A stretch of 22,871 nucleotides of DNA from assembly GCA_038231495.1 (NCBI GenBank), contig JBBRLG010000042.1, positions 1-22,871 on the forward strand, given 5' to 3'. Of the stretch, positions 1-7,338 are shown one piece after another. This stretch comes from JBBRLG01 sp038231495 (GTDB lineage: Bacteria; Planctomycetota; Planctomycetia; Gemmatales; Gemmataceae). The position numbers and the translations under genes were made by a program. Position 1 is the stretch's first letter, and every line of letters begins with the position of its first letter. The notes beneath the pieces were generated by a model, which saw nothing but the letters and a program-made list of their open reading frames with translations, was not told where the DNA came from and did no database searches.

Positions 1-2
1 GC

Positions 3-683
3 CGAAACGCCGACCCGCAAACCACCGCCAACAGCGACCGCGACGCCAACGGCCGGTTCGCGCCCGGCAACGTCGGCGGACCCGGCAACCCCTTTGCGCG
101 GCGCGTCGCCGAGCTGCGCCAGATCATGCTGGAGTGCGTCACCGACAAGGACATGGAAATGATCGTCGGCCAATTGATCGTCCAGGCCCAGGTCGGCAAG
201 TTGGCCGCGATTAAATTGTTGTTCCAGTACGTCCTGGGCAAACCCGCCGCGACCGTGGACCCCGACACGCTCGATTTGCAGGAATTGGAGCAGTACCGCC
301 GCGCTCCGGAGCCGGCCGCGGTCAAGGAAGTCCTCGCCGCGCGGCTGCCGGCCGACTTTGCCTGCAACGTGCTGCGGAGCACCCTGCCCTACGTCGGCAA
401 CTCGCTGGCCGAAATGGTGTCCGAAACGCTGTTGAGTCCCGAACCGCCGGACGAAGGCGACGACGCGGATTGGGAGGGCCCGGCGGCCGACTACTCGACC
501 CGGCCCGCGAGTACCGCGAGCGAGCCGCAACCCTGTGCGGCCGGCGCCGCACCGTCAGCAAACGGGGAATTTCGCGCGGATGAGTCCCGGCGAACGCCAA
601 CGCCGCCGCCGGTAGTCGGCGGGAATTCCGGGTCGGCGGCTCGGCATGAGCGCCGTTCGCCCCGCCGACCGTGCGGCGGGTGA
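3..683 (+). CDS. DUF5681-like hypothetical protein, 5' end outside window
   Basis: The open frame runs in from the left edge with no start in view. A methionine at 126 exists, but the frame is clearly coding before it. The upstream residues read NGRFAPGNVGGPGNPFARRV, the Gly/Asn/Pro-rich signature of DUF5681-like proteins found in planctomycetes and on phages and plasmids. A helical segment follows, with the stretch LLFQYVLGKPAATVDPDTLD, then an acidic and proline-rich tail without recognisable domains. The molecular role of this family is not established; some relatives sit near phage packaging genes, but nothing here supports a terminase role. It is the only clear gene on the plus strand besides the esterase and converges on the GAP1-like gene. 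The last 40 or so codons are low complexity, so the true end could be earlier. Family call fairly sure, function unknown. Confidence 0.65.
   Translation, partial: RNADPQTTANSDRDANGRFAPGNVGGPGNPFARRVAELRQIMLECVTDKDMEMIVGQLIVQAQVGKLAAIKLLFQYVLGKPAATVDPDTLDLQELEQYRRAPEPAAVKEVLAARLPADFACNVLRSTLPYVGNSLAEMVSETLLSPEPPDEGDDADWEGPAADYSTRPASTASEPQPCAAGAAPSANGEFRADESRRTPTPPPVVGGNSGSAARHERRSPRRPCGG
661..680 (+). terminator. Hairpin at the 3' end of the DUF5681-like gene
   Basis: A perfect 7-bp GC stem (CCCGCCG / CGGCGGG, loop ACCGTG) ends three bases before the end of the stop codon and is followed by TGATTTAAC. It lies between converging genes, which suits a terminator, but the T-run is weak. A terminator role is inferred from position and stem only. 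Confidence 0.3.
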
Positions 684-772
684 TTTAACATTTGTTTGGT
701 GGCTTGAATGGCTCGCGGCAGGAAGGCCGCCTCGTTCGCGGTGCGCACCGATCGCGGTCGCGGCTCCGCCGA

Positions 773-1996
773 TCATTGCGGAGACTTCTCCGCGGGAAAC
801 AGCTTGTTTTCCAGCCGGTCCACCAGCTCCGGCGTCCGCAGGCCGGGCTGATTGTACTCCGCGACCTGGTGTTTCCAGAGCAACGCCTGCAACTGCCGCT
901 GCACCGGTCCCTGGTCGGCCAGTTTGCCGGCGTCGCGGGCCGCGTCGGGCGTCCCCAGCGCAGCGTCGAGGGCGGCCAGTGTCGCCGTCAGTTCCTCCGG
1001 CGAACTGCCGTGCGGCAAGGGTTTGTGCAGTCGCTCCCCGAGTTGTTGCAGGCGCGTTTCCAGTTCCTTGCATTCGTCGTTACCCAACCGGGGGAAGGTG
1101 TCGGCAGCCGCCAACTCCAGGACGGGCGTAGTCGTGGGTGGCCCTTCCGACGAAAGGAAGCTCAGCGCCGCCGGCACCAGGAGCACGCTGAGGATTGCGA
1201 ACAGCAACCCGAGGCTAATGGCGAAGCTGAAGCGCCGGCTGCGGCGCGTGAGCAGGGCGTCGAGGTCGGCCTGGTTGCCCGCTTCCACCGCCACTTGTAA
1301 CGCGAGTTCGTAACGCCCTTCGGGGTAGTCGCCGGTCTTCTCCTCCGTCAGGAAACGCGGATCCTCCGGGACGCGCTTGGGTGGAACGACGGCCAGGTCG
1401 AACGTCTGGGCGTTGCCGAACCGGAACGTCGCCGGCCACAGCCGCAGCCGTTCGGCGGTCGGCAGCAAGGCCCAGACACTCTGCACGATTTGCGGGTCGG
1501 GGCCGTTGCGCTCGAACACCACGCCGGTACCGTCGAGCAATGCTTGCGCGCCGCCGAGCAACGTCGCGCTATTCGGCACGTCGAGTACCTTTTGCAAGAG
1601 GGTCACGGTGCGCGGCGCCGGCGGCACCGCGGTCCAGGTAAAGGTTGATAGTTCGCCGCGCGTATCCCACGGAGGCGGCAGGTGGGCCGCGACATGGAAC
1701 GGGTCGGCGTGCAGGTCGGCGTAGAGCGACCGCGGCAATATAAGCAGGTGAAAACCGAGCGTGCCGGGTCGGCCCTCGCTGTCGGTGCCTCGGTCCGCGG
1801 CTTGCACGACCGCGACGAACTTGCCGGCGAACGGTTGCGCGAACACGCAACCGGGGCACGCGACGCCGGGCGGTCGTTCGCCGAAGTTGGTGCAGAGTCG
1901 TTCCGCTTCCGGCAGCCAAGCCTCGCGGAAACCGGGCGAGCGGGCGAGGAAGCGATAACCGTGTCCATCGCTGCCATACAGGGCTTGTTCGATCAC
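773..1996 (-). CDS. GTPase-associated protein 1 (GAP1-N2)-like membrane protein
   Basis: A 407-residue protein with a GTG start; AGGAAA lies 6 bases upstream, and translation from there gives IEQALYGS. The N-terminal ~230 residues carry IEQALYGS, GYRFLARSPGF (13-23), GRPGTLGFHLL (76-85) and HADPFHVAAH (97-105). I associate this pattern with the N-terminal GAP1-N2 domain of proteins encoded beside TRAFAC-type GTPases in predicted bacterial conflict systems. That match is from memory of the family, not a search. One strong transmembrane helix follows at about 257-281, then a soluble helical C-terminus of about 120 residues. The topology parallels the GTPase encoded 5 kb upstream. It is the last gene of the minus-strand run, 99 bp after the kinase/cyclase gene, and may share its transcript. 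If it is not GAP1-like, it is an uncharacterised membrane protein. Confidence 0.6.
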   Translation of the reverse strand: MIEQALYGSDGHGYRFLARSPGFREAWLPEAERLCTNFGERPPGVACPGCVFAQPFAGKFVAVVQAADRGTDSEGRPGTLGFHLLILPRSLYADLHADPFHVAAHLPPPWDTRGELSTFTWTAVPPAPRTVTLLQKVLDVPNSATLLGGAQALLDGTGVVFERNGPDPQIVQSVWALLPTAERLRLWPATFRFGNAQTFDLAVVPPKRVPEDPRFLTEEKTGDYPEGRYELALQVAVEAGNQADLDALLTRRSRRFSFAISLGLLFAILSVLLVPAALSFLSSEGPPTTTPVLELAAADTFPRLGNDECKELETRLQQLGERLHKPLPHGSSPEELTATLAALDAALGTPDAARDAGKLADQGPVQRQLQALLWKHQVAEYNQPGLRTPELVDRLENKLFPAEKSPQ

Positions 1997-2002
1997 GAAA
2001 GA

Positions 2003-2008
2003 TTTCCT
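2003..2008 (-). promoter_or_regulatory. Ribosome binding site deciding the GTG start of the GAP1-like gene
   Basis: AGGAAA on the minus strand is spaced 6 bases from the GTG at 1996. No ATG with a better site lies nearby in frame, and the conserved N-terminus starts right after this GTG. Confidence 0.45.
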
Positions 2009-2039
2009 GCGGTCAATGGTGCCGAACCGAAAGCGGTAA

Positions 2040-2097
2040 GTCCGGCTTGCCGAGCCGGACCGCGGGTACTATAGGTGCCGCCCGGCAAGCGGCACCT
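2040..2097 (-). terminator. Two tandem hairpins after the kinase/cyclase gene
   Basis: On the minus strand the first hairpin (2073-2097) has a 9-bp arm AGGTGCCGC pairing with GCGGCACCT, and its first two bases are the last two of the kinase/cyclase stop codon. The second (2040-2060) pairs GTCCGGCT with AGCCGGAC around a 5-base loop. There is no T-run. They could be an attenuator or processing/stability element between this gene and the GAP1-like gene, or a dispersed palindromic repeat. Confidence 0.4.
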
Positions 2098-5000
2098 ACT
2101 CCATTCCGTTAGTGCTTGGAATTTTGGTTTTGATCGTCAGCCGGTGGACGACCCAGTCGGGCAGGTCGGCGAACTGCGCGGTGATGATTTCGGCTCCGAT
2201 ACCGCGGAGCCGCAGCCAGGTGGCGACTTGCGGGTCCGCGGTCACGGCGTCGCTCAGCACCACCTGACCCCGCCCCGCCAGGCGCGGCAGCTTTGCCGCC
2301 AGGTTGACCGTCGCGCCGAAATAATCCAGGTGGTCGTTCAGCGTCGCCACCATCGCCGCTCCCCGGTGGACGCCGACGCGCAAGCCCAGGTTACGGGTCG
2401 CTTCGTGTTTCGCGAGCAAGCCTTGCAGCTCGCACGCCACGCCGACGGCGGAGGGCGTGTCGTCGAACACGGCCAGCACGCCCGCGTCCACCGTCTTGAC
2501 CAGCGCGCCGCCGGACCGGCGGATGTGCTGGTCCAATAGCCGTAAGTGCTCGTGAATCAGCGCGAACGCCCGCGCGTCGCCGAGCGATTGGTACAGGCTC
2601 TGGCCCTGATCCAACTCGGTGACGAGGAACGTCGCGGTCGCCACGCTGAAAAGTTGGCCCGACGATAAAACCTCGCCGGGGAACAGGTCGCGGAATAGGG
2701 CGAGCGCCGACGCCCGCGCGGCGGTCAGTGCGTCGGTGCGCGAGGCAGTCCGCTCGACGCGCACCACCACTTCGCGGTCGTGGTCGTTCATCAGGGCGAG
2801 CAACTGCCCGCCCGCTCGCAAGGTGCGCGGCAGACCCGGCTCCGCGCCGCCGCTCAGTCGGATTTCCCAGCGCCGGGCGGGGGCGGCGGCCTGCACGCGG
2901 AAGTCGATGGCGTAGGGCAACTGCGGGCCGCGGAGGCGGTAGGCTCCTTCTGGCAAATTCAATTCCAGCAGCAGCTGCTCCCCCGGCGCGACGCGGACCT
3001 GGGCGGCGACGTGCGGCGAGTGAGCCGGGCCGCCGATGCAGTAGGTGGCCAGCTCGCTGTCGCGCACTTCCGGGTGGACGCGGAAGATCATCTCGACGGA
3101 GTTCGCGAAATCCAGCTCGAAATCGAGGTTGCACGCCTCGCACTTGGCGTGTTCCCGGAGCGCCCGCAGCGTGTCGATCACCTGGGACGGAATCCGACAA
3201 ACCGGACAAAGGATGTCCCACAAGAGGACGAATAGCCCCTCGCGCGCCCCGTGCAGGCAGGCGATCACGACCTGGTCGGCGTCCAACCCCAGCCGTTTCG
3301 CCAGCGCCAGGGGCCGCACGCGCGCGACCTCCTGCGCCGGGGCGTCGGCCACGAACTCGCCCAGTCGTTGGGCAACGTGCGCAGCGACGCCGCGCTCGGT
3401 AAGTTTCTCCACCAGGCTCGTCAACCGCCGTTGCCCGGAGCGCGGCAGGCGGTTGGGTGCTTCAAAGGCGTCGGCGGACGGCCCGCCGGCGAGCTTGCCG
3501 GTCGCCAGCGCGTCGATGCGCCGGTACACCTGCCCCAGGGCGCGCGGCGACTTGTACCCGATCTCGACGGCGGCGACGGCGCGGCCCAGCAGGTTCGCCG
3601 GCTCCACGCGGATGCGGTGCGTCAGCGTCGTGCCGCCGCCGCTGCGCGGGTTCAGCTCGACCGCACTCACCAGCCACTTGAACAGGCCGCGGCTGAACTG
3701 GCGCAGCACGCCCATCCGCCGGCCCTCGACCCACTCGAAGGGGTGTTCTTCCCACTGGAACGTAAAGCCGGCCCGGCGGATCGTGCCGAAGCGCCGCACG
3801 CCCGAGCCGGCCGCCGGTTCGTGGGTGAAGCCCACTGCCGACAGGCCGATGCCGCGGTTCAACCGTTCCGTGTTCGAGACGTGGGGCCATAGCGCCGCCG
3901 GTGCCGCGTCTAGCTCCCAGGTCCAGTCGTAGTGCAGCACGCGCCGCGGGTCGCAGTCCGGCAGGCGCGGGTGAACTGTGATGCCGCTCGGCTCGCCCCG
4001 GCGCAGGCGGTCGAGGTCGCGCACCAGGTCGGCGGCGTCGGCGTAGCGGGCCTCCGGTAGCTTGCTCAACGCCTTTTCCACCACCCGGCAGACGCCATCG
4101 CTCAGTTCGGGGTTCAGCTTCCGCAACGCCGGCGGCGGGTCGTTGCACTGTTGCGCGATGAGGGTAAGCAGGCTGGTGCCCTGGAACGGCGGCCGGCCCG
4201 CGAGCATGTGGAAGAGGTTGACGCCGAGGGCGTATACGTCGGTTCCGGGCGTGATCGGCGAGCGGCCGTCGCATTGTTCCGGGGCCATGTACAGCGGCGT
4301 GCCGACGCGCGTGTCGGCGTTCGTCACCGCCATCGACTCGGATTGCACAACCTCGCGCGCCAGACCGAAGTCGAGCAGCTTGACCGTCGGTTCCGTCGTC
4401 ACGCCCTGGTCCGCAGCGCCGGCTGCCCACCGGCGGGTGAGCAGGATGTTCTCCGGCTTCACGTCGCGGTGGACGATGCCGCGCTCGTGGGCGTCGATCA
4501 GGGCACGGGCGGCGTCGGCGAGGATGGTCAGCGCGGTCGTTTCGTCGAGCCGGCCGCGCTCGGCCAGAAGATCGGCAAGGCTCTGCCCCTTGACGTACTC
4601 CATGACGAGGTAGTGCGTCCCCTGGTCCTCGTTGACTTCGAGGAGCCGCGCGACGTAAGAGTTTTGCACCTGCGCCCAGAGCCGGGCCTCACGGCGAAAG
4701 CGCTGCAAAATGGCGGGGTTGGTCAGCAGTTCGGGCCGCGGCACCTTGACGGCAACGACGCTGCCGTCGGCCCCATCCTCGGCCCGGTAGACGACGCCCA
4801 TGCCGCCCTTGCCCAGCACCTCCAGCAAGCGGAACCGCCCCAGGTTGCGGGGCAGCGTCGGCTCGGACGAAGCCGGCGCGGCCGCGGGTGCGAGGCGTGG
4901 GTCAAACGTCTGGGTCGCACCCACGGCGGGGTTCGACAACAACGCCAGGAACTCGGCGACTTGTCGTGCGGTCGGGCGTTCGACCGGGTCGGCGGCGGTC

Positions 5001-5710
5001 ATGTGCCGGAGCAGTTGCTTGAATGCCACCGCCGAATCGGCCCCCCCCAGCAGGACGTGCGACAGTGGTTGAGCCGCGACGCCGTTGCCGCCGGGGCCGG
5101 GCGGCGCGGCCGGCTGTCCGGTCAGCAAACAACCCAGCGTCGCGCCCAGCGCGTATACGTCCGCCGCGGGGTCGGGTGCCGCGTCGGCCAGTTCCGGCGC
5201 GCGACACGAGGCGTCCAACACGGCCCATTTCGGCCCGTTTGCAGATGCTTCATATCCGGTATCGAGGCCGGTGAAGTCCAGCTTGAGTTGGCCGTCGTGG
5301 GTAAGGCGGAGGAGTCCGGGGCCGAGCCGGCCGTGCGTCAACCCGACGCGGTGGGCGCTGGCCAGAACCCCGGCGAGCGATTCGGCCCACTTCAACACGT
5401 CGTCCGGCGAAGGCAGAGTTGCGTTGAGCAGCTCCGCGGCGAGGATTCGCTCCGGCGTCGGTTCCAGCACGGCCCAGGGTGGCTCCTCGTCGAAGCAGAG
5501 TTTATGAACGCGCAGGGCGGTAGGGTGTTGGAGCAAGGCAGCGAGGCGGAGGCGTTTGGCGCACACGGGCCAGCGTTCGGCGTCGGCCCGCGCGGCGGCG
5601 AGGACGCGAATCTCGACCGACGCGCCCGTACTGCGGTCCTCGGCTCGGTAGGCGACGCCGTCCGGCCCCGCGCCGAGTTGAGCGAGCAGTTGGTAGCGGT
5701 CGGCAATCAT
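2096..5710 (-). CDS. Pseudokinase / Ser-Thr kinase / SRPBCC / DUF5939 / degenerate cyclase fusion
   Basis: A 1204-residue cytosolic protein; AGGAG precedes the ATG. Residues 6-258 are a kinase fold that has lost its catalytic signature: VEIR for VAIK, HGR for HRD, DFT for DFG. Residues 292-570 form an intact Hanks-type kinase: glycine loop GKGGMG (300-305), Lys322, HRD with Asp416, DFG 447-449, APE 476-478. About 592-735 resembles an SRPBCC/START ligand-binding fold. About 755-1000 resembles the DUF5939 region found before class III cyclases, with a zinc knuckle (Cys835, 838, 857, 860). About 1015-1195 is a cyclase homology domain (LNDHLDYFGATVNLAAK), but its metal aspartates are replaced by Glu1032 and Ala1076, and the transition-state Arg by Lys1140. 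I infer phosphotransfer by the second kinase and regulatory use of the other domains. No transmembrane helix is seen. Confidence 0.9.
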   Translation of the reverse strand: MIADRYQLLAQLGAGPDGVAYRAEDRSTGASVEIRVLAAARADAERWPVCAKRLRLAALLQHPTALRVHKLCFDEEPPWAVLEPTPERILAAELLNATLPSPDDVLKWAESLAGVLASAHRVGLTHGRLGPGLLRLTHDGQLKLDFTGLDTGYEASANGPKWAVLDASCRAPELADAAPDPAADVYALGATLGCLLTGQPAAPPGPGGNGVAAQPLSHVLLGGADSAVAFKQLLRHMTAADPVERPTARQVAEFLALLSNPAVGATQTFDPRLAPAAAPASSEPTLPRNLGRFRLLEVLGKGGMGVVYRAEDGADGSVVAVKVPRPELLTNPAILQRFRREARLWAQVQNSYVARLLEVNEDQGTHYLVMEYVKGQSLADLLAERGRLDETTALTILADAARALIDAHERGIVHRDVKPENILLTRRWAAGAADQGVTTEPTVKLLDFGLAREVVQSESMAVTNADTRVGTPLYMAPEQCDGRSPITPGTDVYALGVNLFHMLAGRPPFQGTSLLTLIAQQCNDPPPALRKLNPELSDGVCRVVEKALSKLPEARYADAADLVRDLDRLRRGEPSGITVHPRLPDCDPRRVLHYDWTWELDAAPAALWPHVSNTERLNRGIGLSAVGFTHEPAAGSGVRRFGTIRRAGFTFQWEEHPFEWVEGRRMGVLRQFSRGLFKWLVSAVELNPRSGGGTTLTHRIRVEPANLLGRAVAAVEIGYKSPRALGQVYRRIDALATGKLAGGPSADAFEAPNRLPRSGQRRLTSLVEKLTERGVAAHVAQRLGEFVADAPAQEVARVRPLALAKRLGLDADQVVIACLHGAREGLFVLLWDILCPVCRIPSQVIDTLRALREHAKCEACNLDFELDFANSVEMIFRVHPEVRDSELATYCIGGPAHSPHVAAQVRVAPGEQLLLELNLPEGAYRLRGPQLPYAIDFRVQAAAPARRWEIRLSGGAEPGLPRTLRAGGQLLALMNDHDREVVVRVERTASRTDALTAARASALALFRDLFPGEVLSSGQLFSVATATFLVTELDQGQSLYQSLGDARAFALIHEHLRLLDQHIRRSGGALVKTVDAGVLAVFDDTPSAVGVACELQGLLAKHEATRNLGLRVGVHRGAAMVATLNDHLDYFGATVNLAAKLPRLAGRGQVVLSDAVTADPQVATWLRLRGIGAEIITAQFADLPDWVVHRLTIKTKIPSTNGME

Positions 5711-5731
5711 GGGCTTCTCCTTGGGACGATG

Positions 5732-5767
5732 AAGGATGAAGCAGACAATTCATTCGGATTCATCCTT
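5732..5767 (-). repeat. Inverted repeat in the leader of the kinase/cyclase gene
   Basis: Perfect 9-bp arms (AAGGATGAA and TTCATCCTT) flank an 18-base spacer about 20 bases upstream of the kinase/cyclase start. It could be an operator or a leader hairpin near the ribosome binding site. No protein partner can be named. Confidence 0.35.
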
Positions 5768-5844
5768 TGTTGTTTCACCGAAATGCGTGACGGGGTTTCC
5801 CATCTGTAAGCCCTCTTGAGTCGCGTAACGCCTCGTTTCAGAAG

Positions 5845-5897
5845 CGGCCGCCCAAGCACAACCGACCTTTATTCCGAATGCCGACAGGGGGCGGCCG
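5845..5897 (-). repeat. GC-rich inverted repeat after the 105-residue gene
   Basis: CGGCCGCCC (5845-5853) pairs with GGGCGGCCG (5889-5897) across a 35-base loop. It lies just after the TAA of the 105-residue gene, so it may help end that transcript. With the long loop and no T-run, the role is uncertain. Confidence 0.3.
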
Positions 5898-5921
5898 TCT
5901 GCTGCAACCAATTGTTCGGCC

Positions 5922-6239
5922 TTACCCGAGCTTAACTCGCGACGCTTTTTTCATCCCTTCTCGATGCGTCCACCACCCGCTGGCTTCGGCGAAACGAGCG
6001 TCGAAATCCTCGGCCGTGGACCAGGGCCAGGGCGGTTGGGGTTTCACGCCGGCGTCGAGAATGTCTTGATCCTTTTTGCCTTCCCCTTCCGTCCAGGCTT
6101 TGATGAACACGATCAGTTGGGCACCCGAAACGCTGTGGCCGAGTTGGAGGCGGTGGGACGGCAGCTGGTAGCAGGCCGGCTCCCATTCCTCGCGCGCCCA
6201 GGCGGACAGGAATTCAAGTTCGTCGTGTGTCAGCTTCAT
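5922..6239 (-). CDS. Conserved-looking 105-residue hypothetical protein
   Basis: I do not recognise a named domain. The start is set at the ATG that overlaps the stop of the upstream zinc-ribbon gene by four bases (ATGA), the usual sign of translational coupling; a longer upstream reading would overlap that gene in another frame. The protein begins MKLTHDELEFLSAWAREEWE, is rich in Trp and charged residues, has no membrane segment, and ends in a basic tail. The wording SAWAREEWEPACYQLPSHR suggests a compact helical protein. Together with its upstream partner it resembles a small planctomycete gene pair I have seen in Gemmataceae-like genomes, but that is recollection, not a search. Function unknown. 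Confidence 0.7.
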   Translation of the reverse strand: MKLTHDELEFLSAWAREEWEPACYQLPSHRLQLGHSVSGAQLIVFIKAWTEGEGKKDQDILDAGVKPQPPWPWSTAEDFDARFAEASGWWTHREGMKKASRVKLG

Positions 6240-6616
6240 GGTGCGCCGTCCTCCACATAGATGTACCCTTGAAGGGCGGCGGGCATCAGTTTCTCTTCGG
6301 CAACCCATTGCTCGGGTGTCAGCGCCAGGTCCGGGGGACTTTTTTGGCTTCCGTAATCCTTGGCGCGCAACTCCATCTTCGCCCTTGAGTACCGAAGCGG
6401 TGTCCGTGCAGATACAACCAAAGACTGGCCGTCCGTATCGTATTCTACGGCCCGTTGGCAGTACGGGCACGTAATCGCTCCACCGGGTGTTTGCGCGACC
6501 ACCGCCCGGAACTCTGGTTTTGCTTGATCCGCGTTTGGCACCATCTCGGCAAGGAGGTCACGGATCTCTTGCCCGCAACCGGGGTGAGGACAGGATTGAT
6601 GAGGCCACGGAGCCAT
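6236..6616 (-). CDS. Small zinc-ribbon protein, coupled to the downstream 105-residue gene
   Basis: A 126-residue cytosolic protein. AGGAGG lies 5 bases upstream of the ATG, so the start is secure. Two cysteine pairs, CPHPGC near residue 9 and CPYC near residue 51, make a treble-clef or zinc-ribbon arrangement. Between and after them are AKPEFRAVVAQTPGGAITC and a segment AVEYDTDGQSLVVSARTPLRYSR (quoted here only as landmarks: AVEYDTDG and TPLRYSR). The C-terminal half (PDLALTPEQWVAEE) is predicted helical. No enzyme motif is visible. The stop overlaps the next start as ATGA, so the two proteins are probably made together and may interact. Zinc binding is inferred from the cysteines; the biological role is unknown. 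Confidence 0.75.
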   Translation of the reverse strand: MAPWPHQSCPHPGCGQEIRDLLAEMVPNADQAKPEFRAVVAQTPGGAITCPYCQRAVEYDTDGQSLVVSARTPLRYSRAKMELRAKDYGSQKSPPDLALTPEQWVAEEKLMPAALQGYIYVEDGAP

Positions 6617-6863
6617 GAACGCCTCCTGAATTACCCGCCCAACCGTGCGTCATCCCTGAGACGAGGGTTGACGTTCTACGTTACATCTACAGAGCCTGCT
6701 TCGGCAGCTTCGGGGTTGGCACGGCCAAAGCACGTTGGTTCAGCGGGGGAGACTTGCTTTCGCGGCCCCGGCACAATTTGGACGACGAAACACATCCCCG
6801 ACGGCCGCGAAAGCACGGCACCCGGCGATTCCGATATCCAGAGGTCAGCTAGCAGTACTGTCC
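6617..6863. other. Non-coding stretch upstream of the zinc-ribbon gene
   Basis: No convincing reading frame in either direction. It holds the 12-bp inverted repeat listed separately at 6756-6814. A promoter for the zinc-ribbon/105-residue pair would be expected here, but I cannot point to clear -35/-10 boxes. Confidence 0.5.
6756..6814. repeat. Perfect 12-bp inverted repeat with a 35-base spacer
   Basis: GCTTTCGCGGCC at 6756-6767 and its exact complement GGCCGCGAAAGC at 6803-6814. A perfect 12-bp match across a short spacer is unlikely by chance. It could form a cruciform or hairpin, or be a two-site operator for the zinc-ribbon gene that begins 140 bp away. Confidence 0.5.
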
Positions 6864-7007
6864 CTAGCCCCGGTTTGGACGATCCTGCGGCGCATTTCCG
6901 AGTACAAGTTTGGCGAGCAGTAAAGTAATAGGCCCGAAGCTGTTCATGGAACAGAACAACAACCAAGCCAGCCCGGCTAACCACCATTTGCGACCCCTTG
7001 ATTCCAT
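6864..7007 (-). CDS. Possible 47-residue membrane peptide
   Basis: A short frame beginning MESRGRKWWLAGLAWLLF and ending ...NAPQDRPNRG. It has a positively charged N-terminus followed by two hydrophobic stretches (WLAGLAWLLFC and ITLLLAKLVLG), a pattern typical of small inner-membrane proteins. It lies 24 bases after the stop of the two-helix membrane protein and reads in the same direction. Against it: the ribosome binding site is weak (GGGACG well upstream), it is short, and nothing known matches. It may be a real small membrane protein, the decayed end of a longer gene, or chance. Confidence 0.3.
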   Translation of the reverse strand: MESRGRKWWLAGLAWLLFCSMNSFGPITLLLAKLVLGNAPQDRPNRG

Positions 7008-7031
7008 AATCAGCCACGTCCCGCCGCCCAC

Positions 7032-7298
7032 CTAGAATAAAGTGGCATTTGCGGCACAGGCAATCCGAAGCGCATTTTCCTCCGGCGTTTCGGGTCGTCC
7101 GGGACTCTCGGAAAGCATGCCGACGATACTCGGCAACCAAATCACGCACCAGAGGGCGAACAATACCCAGCACAAAATCTTTAGGCTCGCGCCCCACACG
7201 GTGGTTTTCGGTTGCCCGGCCCAACGATGGATGGCCCATCCCGCTCCTGCGGCGAGCGAACAAAAAATGATGAATGCTGCGAGACGCTCCACCCACAT
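7032..7298 (-). CDS. Small two-helix membrane protein
   Basis: An 88-residue protein starting MWVERLAAFIIFC. This start has AAGGAG six bases upstream. The longer in-frame start at 7337 is possible, sitting one base after the GTPase stop, but its extra residues include KEQG, which reads as a translated ribosome binding site. Two hydrophobic segments (about residues 6-25 and 34-55) are joined by a short basic loop (HRWAGQPKTT). The C-terminal tail is soluble and acidic (SPGRPETPEENAL). No family is recognised. The position immediately after a membrane-anchored GTPase suggests a shared transcript and perhaps a partner or anchor role, which is inference from context only. Confidence 0.6.
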   Translation of the reverse strand: MWVERLAAFIIFCSLAAGAGWAIHRWAGQPKTTVWGASLKILCWVLFALWCVIWLPSIVGMLSESPGRPETPEENALRIACAANATLF

Positions 7299-7304
7299 GC
7301 CCTG

Positions 7305-7310
7305 CTCCTT
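7305..7310 (-). promoter_or_regulatory. Ribosome binding site favouring the inner start of the two-helix protein
   Basis: AAGGAG on the minus strand, six bases before the ATG at 7298. The alternative ATG at 7337 relies on coupling to the GTPase stop codon instead. Confidence 0.5.
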
Positions 7311-7338
7311 GGGAACCGCCGAACTCCTCTCCACCATC

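Noticed and set aside
646..1300. Plus-strand frames at the 3' end of the GAP1-like gene
   Set aside because: They are arginine- and proline-rich shadows of a gene with coherent domain content on the minus strand.
4151..5809. 552-codon plus-strand frame opposite the kinase/cyclase gene
   Set aside because: Shadow of the kinase domains; no ribosome binding site or domain.
6676..7296. 206-codon minus-strand frame across the membrane-protein gene and spacer
   Set aside because: Its first half overlaps the two-helix protein in another frame and its second half has no hydrophobic or domain pattern; a frameshifted extension of the membrane protein was considered but nothing supports it.
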